Notes: a model not told the origin generated them from the letters alone. A stretch of 42,585 bases of DNA from Massilia sp. YIM B02443 (GCF_030411955.1 NZ_JASNRA010000034.1:933-43517); one strand, 5' to 3'; counted from the stretch's first letter, positions 23,481 to 32,587 are shown. Numbers and translations: made by a program.

Positions 23481-24416
23481 ATGCTCACCCGCACCTTTTC
23501 CACCACCGCCATCCCGGCTGCATGGCTCGGCATCGGCGCCGGCGTTGCCGCCGGCGCCCTGTGGGGCCTGGTCTTCCTCGCGCCCGAACTGGTGCCCGGC
23601 TTCTCGCCGACCCAACTGTCGGCCGGGCGCTACCTGGCGTACGGCTTGATTGCCGCCGTGCTGATCATGCCCGCTTGGCGCCGGCTATGGCGCAGCCTCG
23701 ACTGGCGCGCCTGGCGCGCACTGCTGGCCCTTAGCGTCAGCGGCAACATCGTCTACTACATGTTCCTGGCCAATGCCGTGCAGCGCGGCGGCGTGGCCAT
23801 GGCCTCGATCGTGATCGGTCTGCTGCCGATCGCGGTCACCCTGGTGGGCAGCCGCGACCACGGCGCGGTGCCGCTGCGGCGCCTGCTGCCGTCGCTGCTA
23901 TTCAGCGGCGCCGGGCTGGCCTGCATCGGCTGGGAATCGGTCTCGACCGCGGGCGGCTCTCCCCTCGGCCTGCTGTGCGCGGTCGGTGCGCTGGTGTCGT
24001 GGACCTTTTTCGCGGTGTACAACAGCCGCTGGCTGGCGCGGCTCGACGGCGTCTCGGCCCACGAGTGGAATTTGCTGGTGGGCGTGATCACGGGGGTGCA
24101 GGCGCTGCTGCTGGCGATTCCCGCCTTCGTGCTGGCGCCGGGGCAACACGCCGTGCCCGAGTGGATCTGGTTCGGCGCAGTGGTGAGCGGCGTCGCCCTG
24201 CTCTGCTCGGTGGTCGGCAACGCGCTGTGGAACCATGCGAGCCGCCTGCTGCCATTAAGCCTGATGGGCCAGATGATCGTGTTCGAGACCATCTTCGCGG
24301 CGACCTACGGCTTGATGTGGGAAGCGCGCTGGCCGACCGCGTTCGAGGCGGCGGCGCTGGCGCTGCTGGTGGCGGGGGTGGTGTCGTGCGCGCAGGCGCA
24401 CCGCACACGCAGGTGA
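23481..24416 (+). CDS. EamA/DMT-family transporter
   Basis: A 311-residue inner-membrane protein with about ten hydrophobic helices in two EamA repeats, typical of drug/metabolite exporters. The N-terminal repeat begins AAGALWGLVFLAPELV and the second SPLGLLCAVGALVSWTFFAVYNSR. Glu/Trp-rich helix ends and a basic C-terminus (HRTRR) are as expected. A strong ribosome site (AGGAG, nine bases upstream) supports the start. The substrate cannot be predicted. It is on the same strand as the AraC gene at 19277, from which it is now separated by the AT-rich island. Confidence 0.9.
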   Translation: MLTRTFSTTAIPAAWLGIGAGVAAGALWGLVFLAPELVPGFSPTQLSAGRYLAYGLIAAVLIMPAWRRLWRSLDWRAWRALLALSVSGNIVYYMFLANAVQRGGVAMASIVIGLLPIAVTLVGSRDHGAVPLRRLLPSLLFSGAGLACIGWESVSTAGGSPLGLLCAVGALVSWTFFAVYNSRWLARLDGVSAHEWNLLVGVITGVQALLLAIPAFVLAPGQHAVPEWIWFGAVVSGVALLCSVVGNALWNHASRLLPLSLMGQMIVFETIFAATYGLMWEARWPTAFEAAALALLVAGVVSCAQAHRTRR

Positions 24417-24417
24417 A

Positions 24418-24852
24418 CTAAGCGCTGCGCGGCGTCGCCACGGCTGCGACCGGGAACATCCGGTCGTAGACGATGTTGAACAGGAAGCCGTAGACCAGGT
24501 AGAAGATCACGATCGCGACATCCATCAGCAGCGCCGCCCACAGGCCGATGCCGAGGGTCCAGGCGATCAAGGGGATCAGCATCACCACCAGCCCGGCCTC
24601 GAACAGCAACGTGTGCGCGACGCGGATCGGCATCGTCTTCTCGATGCTGCCGCGCAGGCGCAGCATGGCGCGGTCGAAGCCGACGTTGAAGACGAAGTTC
24701 CACAGCGTGGCGATGGTGGCCGAGGCGATGCCGATCACGCCCATGTGGTCGAGCGGCTGGTCGAAGAGCGCGGCGGAGCCGGGGATGAAGATGGCCAGGG
24801 CCACGGCTTCGAACAGGAGCGCGTGGCGAACGCGGTCGCGGAAGGTGCGCAT
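24418..24852 (-). CDS. PACE-family efflux transporter (AceI-like)
   Basis: A 144-residue protein with four transmembrane helices formed by two tandem bacterial transmembrane pair domains: RHALLFEAVALAIFIPG with WNFVFNVGFDRAM, and AHTLLFEAGLVVMLIPL with YGFLFNIVYDRMF. Glu15 corresponds exactly to the essential Glu15 of Acinetobacter AceI, which exports chlorhexidine and short-chain diamines. The start at 24852 (MRTFRDRVRH) fits the family; the frame opens 12 codons further upstream. The stop lies two bases from the convergent EamA gene end. It is divergent from a LysR regulator, the common arrangement for PACE genes. Confidence 0.92.
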   Translation of the reverse strand: MRTFRDRVRHALLFEAVALAIFIPGSAALFDQPLDHMGVIGIASATIATLWNFVFNVGFDRAMLRLRGSIEKTMPIRVAHTLLFEAGLVVMLIPLIAWTLGIGLWAALLMDVAIVIFYLVYGFLFNIVYDRMFPVAAVATPRSA

Positions 24853-24963
24853 GTCGATTGATCTTTCTGCGATCGGTCGCTGGCACAATGCCGGCGCCGG
24901 TCGGTGGTTGCAAAGATTGCGAGCACACTGGGTCGGTAGCGCTGCAAATATCCAGGCAGCATG

Positions 24964-24977
24964 ATCGCATACGCGAT
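24964..24977. promoter_or_regulatory. inverted repeat between PACE and lysR genes
   Basis: ATCGC-ATAC-GCGAT is a perfect 14-bp inverted repeat in the 168-bp divergent region, 44 bp before the lysR start. It is in the right place for a LysR-type operator controlling both genes. It is not a classical T-N11-A match, so the assignment is tentative. Confidence 0.4.
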
Positions 24978-25020
24978 ATATGTAGGCATAGCGTCAAAAT
25001 CGAGGCATCATGCTCCAGAT

Positions 25021-25914
25021 ATGAAACACACGAATTGGGATGACCTGCGGTTGCTGCTGTTGATCGCGCAGGAAGGAACGCTGCGCGGCGCGGCTCGGAA
25101 GGCGGGCCAAAGCGCCGCCACACTGTCGCGCCGGCTCGACGAGCTCGAGGCGGCGCTCGGCCAGCGGGTGGTCGAACGCTTCCAGGGCGGGTGCGTGCCG
25201 ACGCCGTTCGGCGCCGACGTGATTGCATGGGCCGGCCAGATGGACGAGATCGCGCTGCAGATCGAACACGCGCGCGACCGCCGCGACGCGCACGCCGCTT
25301 CCGGCCTGGTCCGGATCAATACCGACGAATGGCTGTCCTACTTCCTGACCACCCGCTTCGCGCGCTTCCATGAGGTGTATCCGAACGTCGAGGTCGAGAT
25401 CGTCACCTCGCACCGCCCCTACAACCTGGCGCGGCGCGAAGCCGATATCGCCATCCGCCCCTACCGTCCCGAACAGCTCGACCTGGTCACGCGCCAGCTC
25501 GGCACCCTGTCCTTTGGCCTGTTCTGCAGCCAGGACGTCGCCACGCGCCATGCGGCGGCACTGGCCGCCCGCGACTGGGCCAGCTTGCCGTTCGTCGGTT
25601 TCGACGAGCCGCGCGCCGAGTTCCAGTCCGACCGCTGGCTGCGCGCCCTGCCCGGCGCGCCGGCGCCATGGATGCGCTGCAGTTACGGGCTCGGCATCCT
25701 GGACGGCGTCGCCCACGGCGCCGGCCTGGGCGTGCTGGCGACCTTCCTGGCGGCCGACCAGCAGCACCTGGTCGCCGCGATCCCGCATATCCCGGAGCTG
25801 GACCAGGACATCTGGCTGTCGATGCCCGGCAGCCTGCGTTCGAGCGCGCGGATCCGCGCGGTGGTGGACTTCATGGAGCAAGTGTTCCAGGAATACCGGC
25901 AGACGGCTGCGTAG
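25021..25914 (+). CDS. LysR-family transcriptional regulator
   Basis: A 297-residue regulator with an N-terminal winged helix-turn-helix (NWDDLRLLLLIAQEGTLRGA, then AARKAGQSAATLSRRLDELE, residues 5-45) and a periplasmic-binding-protein-like effector domain starting near ASGLVRINTDE. The start at 25021 places the helix at the usual distance; an in-frame ATG at 24961 would add 20 unusual residues. Divergence from the PACE gene suggests it controls that pump, as AceR controls aceI in Acinetobacter; the ligand is unknown. Confidence 0.92.
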   Translation: MKHTNWDDLRLLLLIAQEGTLRGAARKAGQSAATLSRRLDELEAALGQRVVERFQGGCVPTPFGADVIAWAGQMDEIALQIEHARDRRDAHAASGLVRINTDEWLSYFLTTRFARFHEVYPNVEVEIVTSHRPYNLARREADIAIRPYRPEQLDLVTRQLGTLSFGLFCSQDVATRHAAALAARDWASLPFVGFDEPRAEFQSDRWLRALPGAPAPWMRCSYGLGILDGVAHGAGLGVLATFLAADQQHLVAAIPHIPELDQDIWLSMPGSLRSSARIRAVVDFMEQVFQEYRQTAA

Positions 25915-25937
25915 GGCTGCCGCCGTCGCCGGCGACA

Positions 25938-26681
25938 TCACACCGCCTGCGCCATCGCCACCGCATCCGCCCCGGCCGGAATGCGCATCGGCGCCGCCCG
26001 ATCGGTCACCGCGCGCCACACCGCTTCGGCCACGTCGCGCGCCTCGGTCACCGGAGCGTCGCCGCCCCTGTCGGAGAACACGGCGTCGAGCAGCGGCGCA
26101 TATTCCGCCGGCGTCTCGGCCTGCATGCGGCCGCGCGCATTGGCGCCGAAGCGCGTCGTGGGCGAGCGCCCCGGCAGCACCAGGCGCGCGCGGATGCCGA
26201 TCGGTTCCAGCTCCAGCGCCACCGACTCGGTGAATGCGTTGAGCGCGACCTTGCTGGCCGTGTACACCGACAGCAAGGGCAGCGGCGCCAGCGTGACGGC
26301 CGACGTGACGTTGACGATCACGCCGGCACGCTGCGCACGAAACGCCGGCAGCACGGCCCGGGTCAGCGCGATGGGGCCAAGCGTGTTGGTCTCGAACACG
26401 TCGCGCACGACGTCCATCGACACGCCTTCCAGCGGATACAGCAGGCCGATGCCGGCATTGTTGACCAGCGCGTCGATCGGGCCGGCCGCCTCCAGCAGCG
26501 CGCGGATGCTGGAGGCGTCGGTGACGTCCAGCGCCAGCACGCGCAGGCGCTCGGATGGCGGCAAGAGGGTGGCATCGGGCGTACGCATGGTGGCGATTAC
26601 GCTCCAGCCTTGCGCCAGGAAGTGGCGCGCGATTTCAAGGCCGAAGCCGGACGAGCATCCGGTGATGAGGACGGTTTTCAT
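25938..26681 (-). CDS. SDR-family NAD(P)-dependent oxidoreductase
   Basis: A 247-residue classical short-chain dehydrogenase. TGCSSGFG (7-14) is the Rossmann glycine motif, NNAG is at 74-77, and the catalytic Ser127, Tyr140 and Lys144 are in place (TSAV, VYTASK). The start at 26681 is the family N-terminus MKTVLITG; the longer upstream frame runs antisense through the AraC gene and is spurious. It is divergent from the AraC regulator at 26782, 100 bp away, which probably regulates it. The substrate is unknown. Confidence 0.93.
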   Translation of the reverse strand: MKTVLITGCSSGFGLEIARHFLAQGWSVIATMRTPDATLLPPSERLRVLALDVTDASSIRALLEAAGPIDALVNNAGIGLLYPLEGVSMDVVRDVFETNTLGPIALTRAVLPAFRAQRAGVIVNVTSAVTLAPLPLLSVYTASKVALNAFTESVALELEPIGIRARLVLPGRSPTTRFGANARGRMQAETPAEYAPLLDAVFSDRGGDAPVTEARDVAEAVWRAVTDRAAPMRIPAGADAVAMAQAV

Positions 26682-26781
26682 GACGGGACTCCTGTGGTTG
26701 GTTGCAGTACCGCTACGATAGGCGACGGCGCCCGGACGCCCTACAATCGGCAATCCATAAAACTTTCGCGAGCGTCCAGCG

Positions 26782-27702
26782 ATGACCGATCCAATGGCCG
26801 AGGTGGTTGGCCTCCTCCAGCCCAGCGTGCGGTTTACAAAAGTCGTCTCCGGCGCCGGCCGCTGGGGCGTGCGGCGTAGCGAGGGTGGCTCGCCGTGGTA
26901 CTGCGTCATCCTCGAAGGCGGCTGCCGGATGGCGCTCGACGACGCCGGGGCCATCGCGCTGCAGGCGGGCGACTTCGTGCTGGTGCCGGCGACGCACGGT
27001 TTCGAGATGACCAGCAGCGAAGCCCCGGACGCGGCGGCGTTCGGCAAGCTGCCGGCCGAAATCGGTCCCGGCGAATTTCGCCATGGCGCGCAAGACGGCC
27101 CGGCGGACGTGCGCTTCATCATCGGCCACTGCGTGTTCGGTTCGCCCGACGCGGCGCTGCTGGTCTCGCTGCTGCCGCGCCTGGTGCACGTGCGCGGCGC
27201 GCCACGCCTGGCGTCGCTGGTCGAACTGGTGCGCGACGAATCGCGCCAACAGCGCCCCGCGCGCGACGTCGTGATGACGCGCCTGCTCGAAGTGCTGCTG
27301 ATCGAGGCGCTGCGCTCGACGGCCGGCCCCGCAGCCTCGCCCGGCCTGCTGCGTGGCCTTTCCGATGCGCGCCTGGCCGGGGCCCTGCGCCGGTTGCACG
27401 AGGCGCCGGCGCATCCCTGGACGGTGGTGGAGCTGGCGCGCGAGGCGGCGCTGTCGCGCTCGTCCTTCTTCGAACGCTTCCAGCGCGCCGTCGGCATGGC
27501 GCCGATGGAATACCTGCTGGCGTGGCGCATGGCGCTGGCCAAAGACCTGCTGCGCCGGGGAACCGAGAGCGTCGCCGCGGTGGCCGAGCTCGTTGGCTAC
27601 AGCTCGGCAAGCACCTTCAGCGTCGCCTTTGCGCGCCATATCGGCATGGCGCCGGGGCGATATATGCGTGGTGCTTACCCGGAAACGCTTGAAACCGGCT
27701 GA
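26782..27702 (+). CDS. AraC-family regulator with N-terminal cupin
   Basis: A 306-residue regulator. The N-terminal half is a cupin_6-type ligand domain (WYCVILEGGCRMAL, AGDFVLVPATHGFEM). The C-terminal half has the two AraC helices (VVELAREAALSRSSFFERF and SVAAVAELVGYSSASTFSVA) and ends AFARHIGMAPGRYMRG. Regulators of this AraC-cupin type are typically encoded next to the oxidoreductase they control, and here a divergent SDR gene starts 100 bp upstream. Two ATGs (26782, 26794) are possible starts. The effector is unknown. Confidence 0.92.
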   Translation: MTDPMAEVVGLLQPSVRFTKVVSGAGRWGVRRSEGGSPWYCVILEGGCRMALDDAGAIALQAGDFVLVPATHGFEMTSSEAPDAAAFGKLPAEIGPGEFRHGAQDGPADVRFIIGHCVFGSPDAALLVSLLPRLVHVRGAPRLASLVELVRDESRQQRPARDVVMTRLLEVLLIEALRSTAGPAASPGLLRGLSDARLAGALRRLHEAPAHPWTVVELAREAALSRSSFFERFQRAVGMAPMEYLLAWRMALAKDLLRRGTESVAAVAELVGYSSASTFSVAFARHIGMAPGRYMRGAYPETLETG

Positions 27703-27716
27703 CACTTCCTTCAGCC

Positions 27717-27722
27717 TATAAT
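27717..27722 (+). promoter_or_regulatory. TATAAT -10 element upstream of the OmpA-like gene
   Basis: A perfect TATAAT, 31 bp before the ATG at 27754 and just past the AraC stop. TTGAAA at 27689-27694 is 22 bp upstream, too far for a normal spacer, so the -35 is uncertain. Confidence 0.4.
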
Positions 27723-27753
27723 CGGTCACTCATCCATTTCACGGGGATTATCC

Positions 27754-28755
27754 ATGCGCGTCCGTCCGTTGTTCGTCCTGTTGTGCTGCGTCGCCGTTTC
27801 GCAATCCGCTTTCGCCCAGCTGAATGTGCGCGAAGTAAAAGGAGGAAAAGACCATCCTCTGCTGTCGCGCTTCGAGGGAGCGAAGATGGTCGGTTACAAC
27901 GCCGTGCGCTACGACCAGGCCGAACTGCCGGCCAGCCGCCCCTACTTCAGGGACAACACTATTCGGGTCGACAATCTGCTGAAACCTGAAGGAAGCTATA
28001 CGCGCATTGCCTATGTATTCCCGAAAGACCGGTCCGGACTCGAAGTATTCCGCAACTACCAGGCTGCGATCGCGCAGGCCGGCCTGAAGGTGATTTACTC
28101 CTGCGAGAAAAAAGAAGCCTGCGGCGCACTCGAGTCGTATTACAACTCCAGCTACCTGATGCGTGATGGTTTCCTCGAGGGTGGCACCGGCATCCATAAC
28201 TCGTTCAATGCGGGCCTGGGCGAGCCACGCTATCTGGTGGCCCAGGGCGCCCGGCCCGACGGCAGCCCGGTGCACGTGGCCGTGCTGGTCGCCGCGCCGC
28301 TGCGCGATTACATGGGCGGCATTTCGCTGCAAATCGTCGAAGGCAAGCCGATGGATACCGGCAAGGTAGCAGCGACGCTGAACGCAGGCGATATGGCGCG
28401 CCGCATCGCCGCCGAAGGCAAGGTCGCCGTGTATGGCGTCTACTTCGATACCGACAAGGCCGAGGTCAAGCCGGACTCCAAAGCGGCGCTGGCGGAAATG
28501 GGCAAGCTGCTGCAGCAGGATAAGAACCTGAAGGTGCATATCGTCGGCCATACCGACAACCAGGGCGCGGCGGCGCGCAATATGGACTTGTCGCAGAAGC
28601 GGGCGGAATCGGTCGCCAAAGTACTGACGACGGAGTACAAGATCGATGCCAGGCGCTTGAGTGCGAAAGGTGTAGGGCCGTATGCGCCGGTTATGTCGAA
28701 TGACGCTGAACCGGGCCGCGAGAAAAACCGGCGCGTCGAGTTGGTCAAGCAGTAA
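27754..28755 (+). CDS. exported DUF4892/OmpA-family protein
   Basis: A 333-residue secreted protein. The signal peptide covers about residues 1-22 (FVLLCCVAVSQSAFA, cleavage before QL). The middle part (HPLLSRFEGAKMVGYNAVRYD, VFPKDRSGLEVFRNYQ and an SCEKKEACG cysteine pair) resembles DUF4892. The C-terminal OmpA-like domain is complete: VYFDTDKAEVKPDS, HIVGHTDNQG, LSQKRAESV and NRRVELV, the signature for binding the diaminopimelate of peptidoglycan. There is no lipobox, so it would be a soluble periplasmic or outer-membrane-associated protein that touches the cell wall. A GGGGA ribosome site supports the start. It is convergent with the metallophosphoesterase gene, 12 bp apart. Confidence 0.88.
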   Translation: MRVRPLFVLLCCVAVSQSAFAQLNVREVKGGKDHPLLSRFEGAKMVGYNAVRYDQAELPASRPYFRDNTIRVDNLLKPEGSYTRIAYVFPKDRSGLEVFRNYQAAIAQAGLKVIYSCEKKEACGALESYYNSSYLMRDGFLEGGTGIHNSFNAGLGEPRYLVAQGARPDGSPVHVAVLVAAPLRDYMGGISLQIVEGKPMDTGKVAATLNAGDMARRIAAEGKVAVYGVYFDTDKAEVKPDSKAALAEMGKLLQQDKNLKVHIVGHTDNQGAAARNMDLSQKRAESVAKVLTTEYKIDARRLSAKGVGPYAPVMSNDAEPGREKNRRVELVKQ

Positions 28756-28767
28756 TCGGCGGATGGC

Positions 28768-29601
28768 CTAAAGCTCGATCAGAAGCTCGGGCCGATACCC
28801 CTCCTGCTCTCCCTTGCTCAGGTAGCCGAGCGGATTGGCGACCACGCGGCACGACCATGACTGTGCGCCGTCGCGCCCCTCGACCACGTAATCGTTCATG
28901 CAGTGCAGGTGCCCGTGCATCCAGACGTCGGCCTGCTTGAACAATTCGTCGATCGAATTGCAGAACCCCGCCGTGCCGGGCGTGACGCCATAGCGTGGAT
29001 CGGCGCTCAGCAGACTCGGGGCGAAGTGCGTCACGACCACGGTCTTGCCGTCGAACGGCGTGTCGAGCGCCGAACGCAGCCACACCTGACAATCGAGCGC
29101 CAGCGCGCGCCAGCCTTCGGCCAGCACCGGTTCGCCACCTTTGAGCGTGGTGTTCTTGGCCAGGTAGTAGTTGGCGGCGCGGAACGCCTTGTTGCGCTGC
29201 TGTAGCTGCTTGGTGAGATCGGTCTCGCGCAGCGCCAGCGCTTCGAAGTCGCTCCACAGCGTGGTGCCGATGAAGCGCACATGGCCGATGGTGATCACTT
29301 CGCGATCGAGCCAGGTGATGCCGAGCCGTTCGCAGGTGGCGCGCAGGCGGGCGTAGGTCTCGTCGTAGTCGAGGCCGTCGAACTCATGGTTACCGGGAAT
29401 GAACAGCACCTGCTTGCCGGCCAGGTCGGGATTCTGCGTCGAGAAGCGTTCGAGGCCGAAATCCTGGTCTTCCAGGCGCGAGCCCTCCTGGTAGGAACCG
29501 ATGTCGCCGGCCAGCACGACCACGTCGATGCCGGGCAGGATCTGCGGGCGGAAGTGGGGATAGCGTTCGAGGTGGAGGTCCGAGAATAACTGTATGCGCA
29601 T
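28768..29601 (-). CDS. metallophosphoesterase, calcineurin-like
   Basis: A 277-residue cytoplasmic phosphoesterase with the full set of metal-binding motifs: FSDLHLE (Asp8, His10), LAGDIG, GNHEFD, THFAPS and GHLH. This fits the broad YkuE/Icc-like group of calcineurin-fold enzymes; the substrate is unknown. The start at 29601 (MRIQLFSDLH) is preferred because the first metal motif lies at the usual distance from it; an ATG seven codons upstream is also in frame. Neighbours are unrelated. Confidence 0.9.
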   Translation of the reverse strand: MRIQLFSDLHLERYPHFRPQILPGIDVVVLAGDIGSYQEGSRLEDQDFGLERFSTQNPDLAGKQVLFIPGNHEFDGLDYDETYARLRATCERLGITWLDREVITIGHVRFIGTTLWSDFEALALRETDLTKQLQQRNKAFRAANYYLAKNTTLKGGEPVLAEGWRALALDCQVWLRSALDTPFDGKTVVVTHFAPSLLSADPRYGVTPGTAGFCNSIDELFKQADVWMHGHLHCMNDYVVEGRDGAQSWSCRVVANPLGYLSKGEQEGYRPELLIEL

Positions 29602-29658
29602 GGTCGGCGCAGTATAAAGCAAGCTGGCGCGGCCGGTCGCCCGGCGTGCCGGCCACCT

Positions 29659-29973
29659 TCAGGCCGGCCGGTCGACCAGGCGCGCGATCTCGACCGAACC
29701 GCGCTCGTCGAAGATCGGACACTCCTGCGCCAGCCGCACGATCTCGTCGAAGTCCGCCGCCTCGACGATCGAATACCCGCTGAGCGAGCTGCCGGACAGC
29801 TTGGGGCCGATCAGCCGGCTCGGCACTTCGACGCTGGCCTGGGTCAGGCTGCCGCGGTCGATCAGCGCCGCGCCGAGACGGTCGAACCAGGCCGACCATC
29901 CCTCGGGATGATGCACGGCGCCTTCGCCCTCGCCGGCCGGCGCGCCTCGGTACACGATGAGAAAGCGTTCCAT
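29659..29973 (-). CDS. YCII-related domain protein, 104 aa
   Basis: A small ferredoxin-fold protein of the YciI-like group (MERFLIVYRG at the N-terminus, GWSAWFDRLGAALIDRG, SGYSIVEAADFDEIVRLA and ECPIFDERGSVEIARL). Related proteins are often annotated as PhnB-like or DGPF-domain and sometimes accompany ECF sigma factors; none is visible here. The start at 29973 has a GGAGG ribosome site at good spacing. The biochemical role is unknown. Confidence 0.85.
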   Translation of the reverse strand: MERFLIVYRGAPAGEGEGAVHHPEGWSAWFDRLGAALIDRGSLTQASVEVPSRLIGPKLSGSSLSGYSIVEAADFDEIVRLAQECPIFDERGSVEIARLVDRPA

Positions 29974-30043
29974 GTGGTGCCTCCATGTCGTCAATACGGA
30001 TCACCTTAGCAGACCCGCCGGCGAGACGCCGCACTGCTGACCT

Positions 30044-30063
30044 GCCCCGCCCGTGGGCGGGGC
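30044..30063 (-). terminator. GC-rich hairpin after the TonB receptor gene
   Basis: GCCCCGCCC (30044-30052) and GGGCGGGGC (30055-30063) form a perfect stem 11 bp past the receptor stop on the minus strand. There is no U-tract, so it may only protect the transcript end. Confidence 0.4.
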
Positions 30064-30073
30064 CGCACACCGC

Positions 30074-32398
30074 TCAGAAGCGGATGTTGGCCGTCAGGCT
30101 GGCCGAGCGCGGCGTGCCCGGCGTGTAGCGGTAGCCGCTCTTGTTGATCGCCGCCACGTACTTCTCGTCGCCGATGTTGTACACGTTCAGGCGCAGGTCG
30201 ACGTTGTTGCTGACCTTGTAGCCGAGCATGGCGTCGAACACCCAGTACGACTCGGTGTAGGCCGGGGTGCCGACCGCGCCGTCGGTGCCGCGCGCCAGCT
30301 TGTCGCTGAACCGCGCGCCGCCGCCGATGCGCAGGCCCCATGGCAGATCGTACGAGGTCCAGGCGGTAAAGGCCTGCTTCGGCGTGTAGGTCAGGCTGTT
30401 CTCGCCGGAGGCGGTCACGTTGCGGCCGCGCTCGACGCTGGTGTCCATATAGGTGTAGCCGGCGCTGACCAGCCAGTGCGGCGCCAGCTCGCCGGTCGCG
30501 CCCAGCTCGACGCCCTGCACCTGCTTCTCGCCGGTCTGATACCACTGGTTGTCCACCGGATCCTGCTCGACCTCGTTCTCGACCTTGGTGCGGTACAACG
30601 CAGCCGACAGCGACAACTTGGATTTGAGCAGGTCGAGTTTCGAACCGATCTCATAGGTCGTGGTCTTCTGCGGATCGTAGATCGGATTCTGCGCGCTGTT
30701 CAGGTTGCCCGACACGGTGAAGTTGCCGCCCGGCGGCTGCTTGGAGCTGGCCACGGTGGCGTACACGCTGCTGTTGGCGGTCGGCTTGTATAGCGCCGAC
30801 AGCTTGCCGTTGACCAGGTTGTCGCCGACCTTGAAACGGGTGTTGGTCAGCACGTTGTTGGTCAGCGCCACCACCGCATAGTCGCCGCGGAAGTGGTCCA
30901 CGCGTACCCCGCCGTTGATGATCCACTTGTCGCCGATCTTGGCGGTGTCGAACAGGTACAGGCTCTGGGTATCCACTTCGCCTTCGTTGTAGGCGCCGGT
31001 GCGGCGCACGTTCGGCGCCACGGTGGGGGCGTCGCTCGGGTTCGGATGGTAGATGTTCGCCGCCGGCATGGTGCCGAGACCGGTCAGGCCCCAGGTGGTC
31101 TGGCGCTCGCTGGTGATTTCCAGGCCGGCGACCAGGGTGTGGCTGACGGCGCCGGTGCCGAACTGGCTGGTCAGGGTCGTCATATTGGTGAGCACCTTGT
31201 TTTCCTGGTCCTTGCCGGTGCGGATGCTGCGCGCCAGGGTCCAGCTGTTCGGGTCGGCCGGGTTGGGCGTGGACAGGTTGGCGGCGCTGGTCAGGAACGC
31301 GGTCAACAGGTAGTCCTGGCTGGTCTTGCCGTAGCGGCTGACGTTCTGCAGCTTCATGGTCGGCGAGAAGTCGTGCTCGACGCGGATGGTGCCCATGTCG
31401 GCCTTGATGTCGTCGTAATCGTCGACCGAGCCGTAGAAATTCTTCGGATCGACGCGCGGCGCGTCGTTGAGGAAGGTGCGCGGATCCGGGCTGCCGGTCG
31501 GCACCCGGCCCGGGCTGGTGTAGCCCGGCAGGCCGATCACGAACACGCCGCCGTCGGGAATATTGTCCTGGTCGACGTGCAGGTAATCGACGTGCACGCG
31601 CGTCGCGCCATTCAGGCCGAAGCCGACGCTCGGCGCTACCGCCCAGCGCTTGTTGCGCACCACGTCGCGCCCGGCGCTGTCGGAATCCTGGGCCAGCACG
31701 TTCAGGCGCAGCGCGATGCCGCGCTCTTCGTTCAGCACCTGGTTCAGGTCGCCGGTGATGCGCTTTTGCGAGCCGCTGCCGCCGGTGACCGAGGCGCTGG
31801 CGGCGTCGCTGAGGTTGGCCTTCTTGCTGACCAGGTTGACCGAGCCGGTCGGCGCGCTGCGTCCGTTGTCGGTGCCGGCCGGGCCTTTCAGCACTTCGAT
31901 CTGCTCCAGGTTGAACACGTCGCGCGAGATCGAGCCGATGTCGCGCACGCCGTCCACGAAGATGCTCTGCGAGGTGTCGAAGCCGCGCATGAAGATGGCG
32001 TCGCCGGTGTTGGTGTTGCCGTTCTCGCCCAGGAAGAAGGCGCCCACGCCGGGGGTGTTGCGCAGCGCTTCGGTCAGGGTCAGCGCGCCCTGCTGCTCGA
32101 ACAGTTCCTTCTTGATCACCTGCACCGTCTGCGCGGTGTCGACCAGTTTTTCGGTGTACTTGGCCGACGAGGCATACTCGGCGCGGAACGGGTTGTCGCT
32201 CTTGCCGGCCACTTCGACCTTGGCCGTGGTTTGCGGGCCGGCGACAGCGGTGGATTCGACCACGGCAGGTTCGACGGCCGCGCCTGGCGTCACCGGCTCG
32301 CTGGCCTGCGCGGCCAGTGGCAGCAGGACCGCGGCCAGGGCGGTCCCGACGGCCTGGCTGCGACGTTGTGGATGCTTGCGGCTTGTTATTGCTTTCAT
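30074..32398 (-). CDS. TonB-dependent siderophore receptor (Fiu-like)
   Basis: A 774-residue outer-membrane receptor that would import ferric siderophores with TonB energy. A long signal peptide (to about residue 32) precedes a plug domain with AQTVQVIKKELFEQQGA, IFMRGFDTSQSIFVDGVRD and EVLKGPAGTDNG. The 22-strand barrel runs to a terminal Phe (SASLTANIRF), as usual for BAM substrates. The SIFVDGVRD plug and overall layout resemble catecholate receptors such as Fiu. A frame open to 32452 exists, but the start at 32398 has AGAGGCAG before it and a proper basic n-region. A Fur-box-like site lies about 90 bp upstream, consistent with iron repression. Confidence 0.93.
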   Translation of the reverse strand: MKAITSRKHPQRRSQAVGTALAAVLLPLAAQASEPVTPGAAVEPAVVESTAVAGPQTTAKVEVAGKSDNPFRAEYASSAKYTEKLVDTAQTVQVIKKELFEQQGALTLTEALRNTPGVGAFFLGENGNTNTGDAIFMRGFDTSQSIFVDGVRDIGSISRDVFNLEQIEVLKGPAGTDNGRSAPTGSVNLVSKKANLSDAASASVTGGSGSQKRITGDLNQVLNEERGIALRLNVLAQDSDSAGRDVVRNKRWAVAPSVGFGLNGATRVHVDYLHVDQDNIPDGGVFVIGLPGYTSPGRVPTGSPDPRTFLNDAPRVDPKNFYGSVDDYDDIKADMGTIRVEHDFSPTMKLQNVSRYGKTSQDYLLTAFLTSAANLSTPNPADPNSWTLARSIRTGKDQENKVLTNMTTLTSQFGTGAVSHTLVAGLEITSERQTTWGLTGLGTMPAANIYHPNPSDAPTVAPNVRRTGAYNEGEVDTQSLYLFDTAKIGDKWIINGGVRVDHFRGDYAVVALTNNVLTNTRFKVGDNLVNGKLSALYKPTANSSVYATVASSKQPPGGNFTVSGNLNSAQNPIYDPQKTTTYEIGSKLDLLKSKLSLSAALYRTKVENEVEQDPVDNQWYQTGEKQVQGVELGATGELAPHWLVSAGYTYMDTSVERGRNVTASGENSLTYTPKQAFTAWTSYDLPWGLRIGGGARFSDKLARGTDGAVGTPAYTESYWVFDAMLGYKVSNNVDLRLNVYNIGDEKYVAAINKSGYRYTPGTPRSASLTANIRF

Positions 32399-32487
32399 TG
32401 GAGCTGCCTCTTTCAGGTGAATGCGAATGTATAAACACTGCTTGGAAGGCAATGATTCTACGAAGAATGTACAGCCATGTAAACAGG

Positions 32488-32506
32488 AATCATTCTCATT
32501 CGCATT
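32488..32506 (-). promoter_or_regulatory. Fur-box-like site
   Basis: On the minus strand this 19-bp stretch contains GCGAATGAGAATGATT, close to the GATAAT-type hexamer array of the Fur consensus. It sits about 90 bp upstream of the TonB receptor start, the expected location for iron-dependent repression. A second partial match (AATGATTCTACGAAGAATG) lies around 32451-32469. Confidence 0.6.
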
Positions 32507-32587
32507 CCACGCAACACATTTGACGCGCCTCGGATGACAGCCACCATGCGCGGGTATTTCTCAAGTGCGCTGTTTTTTTGACAACTC

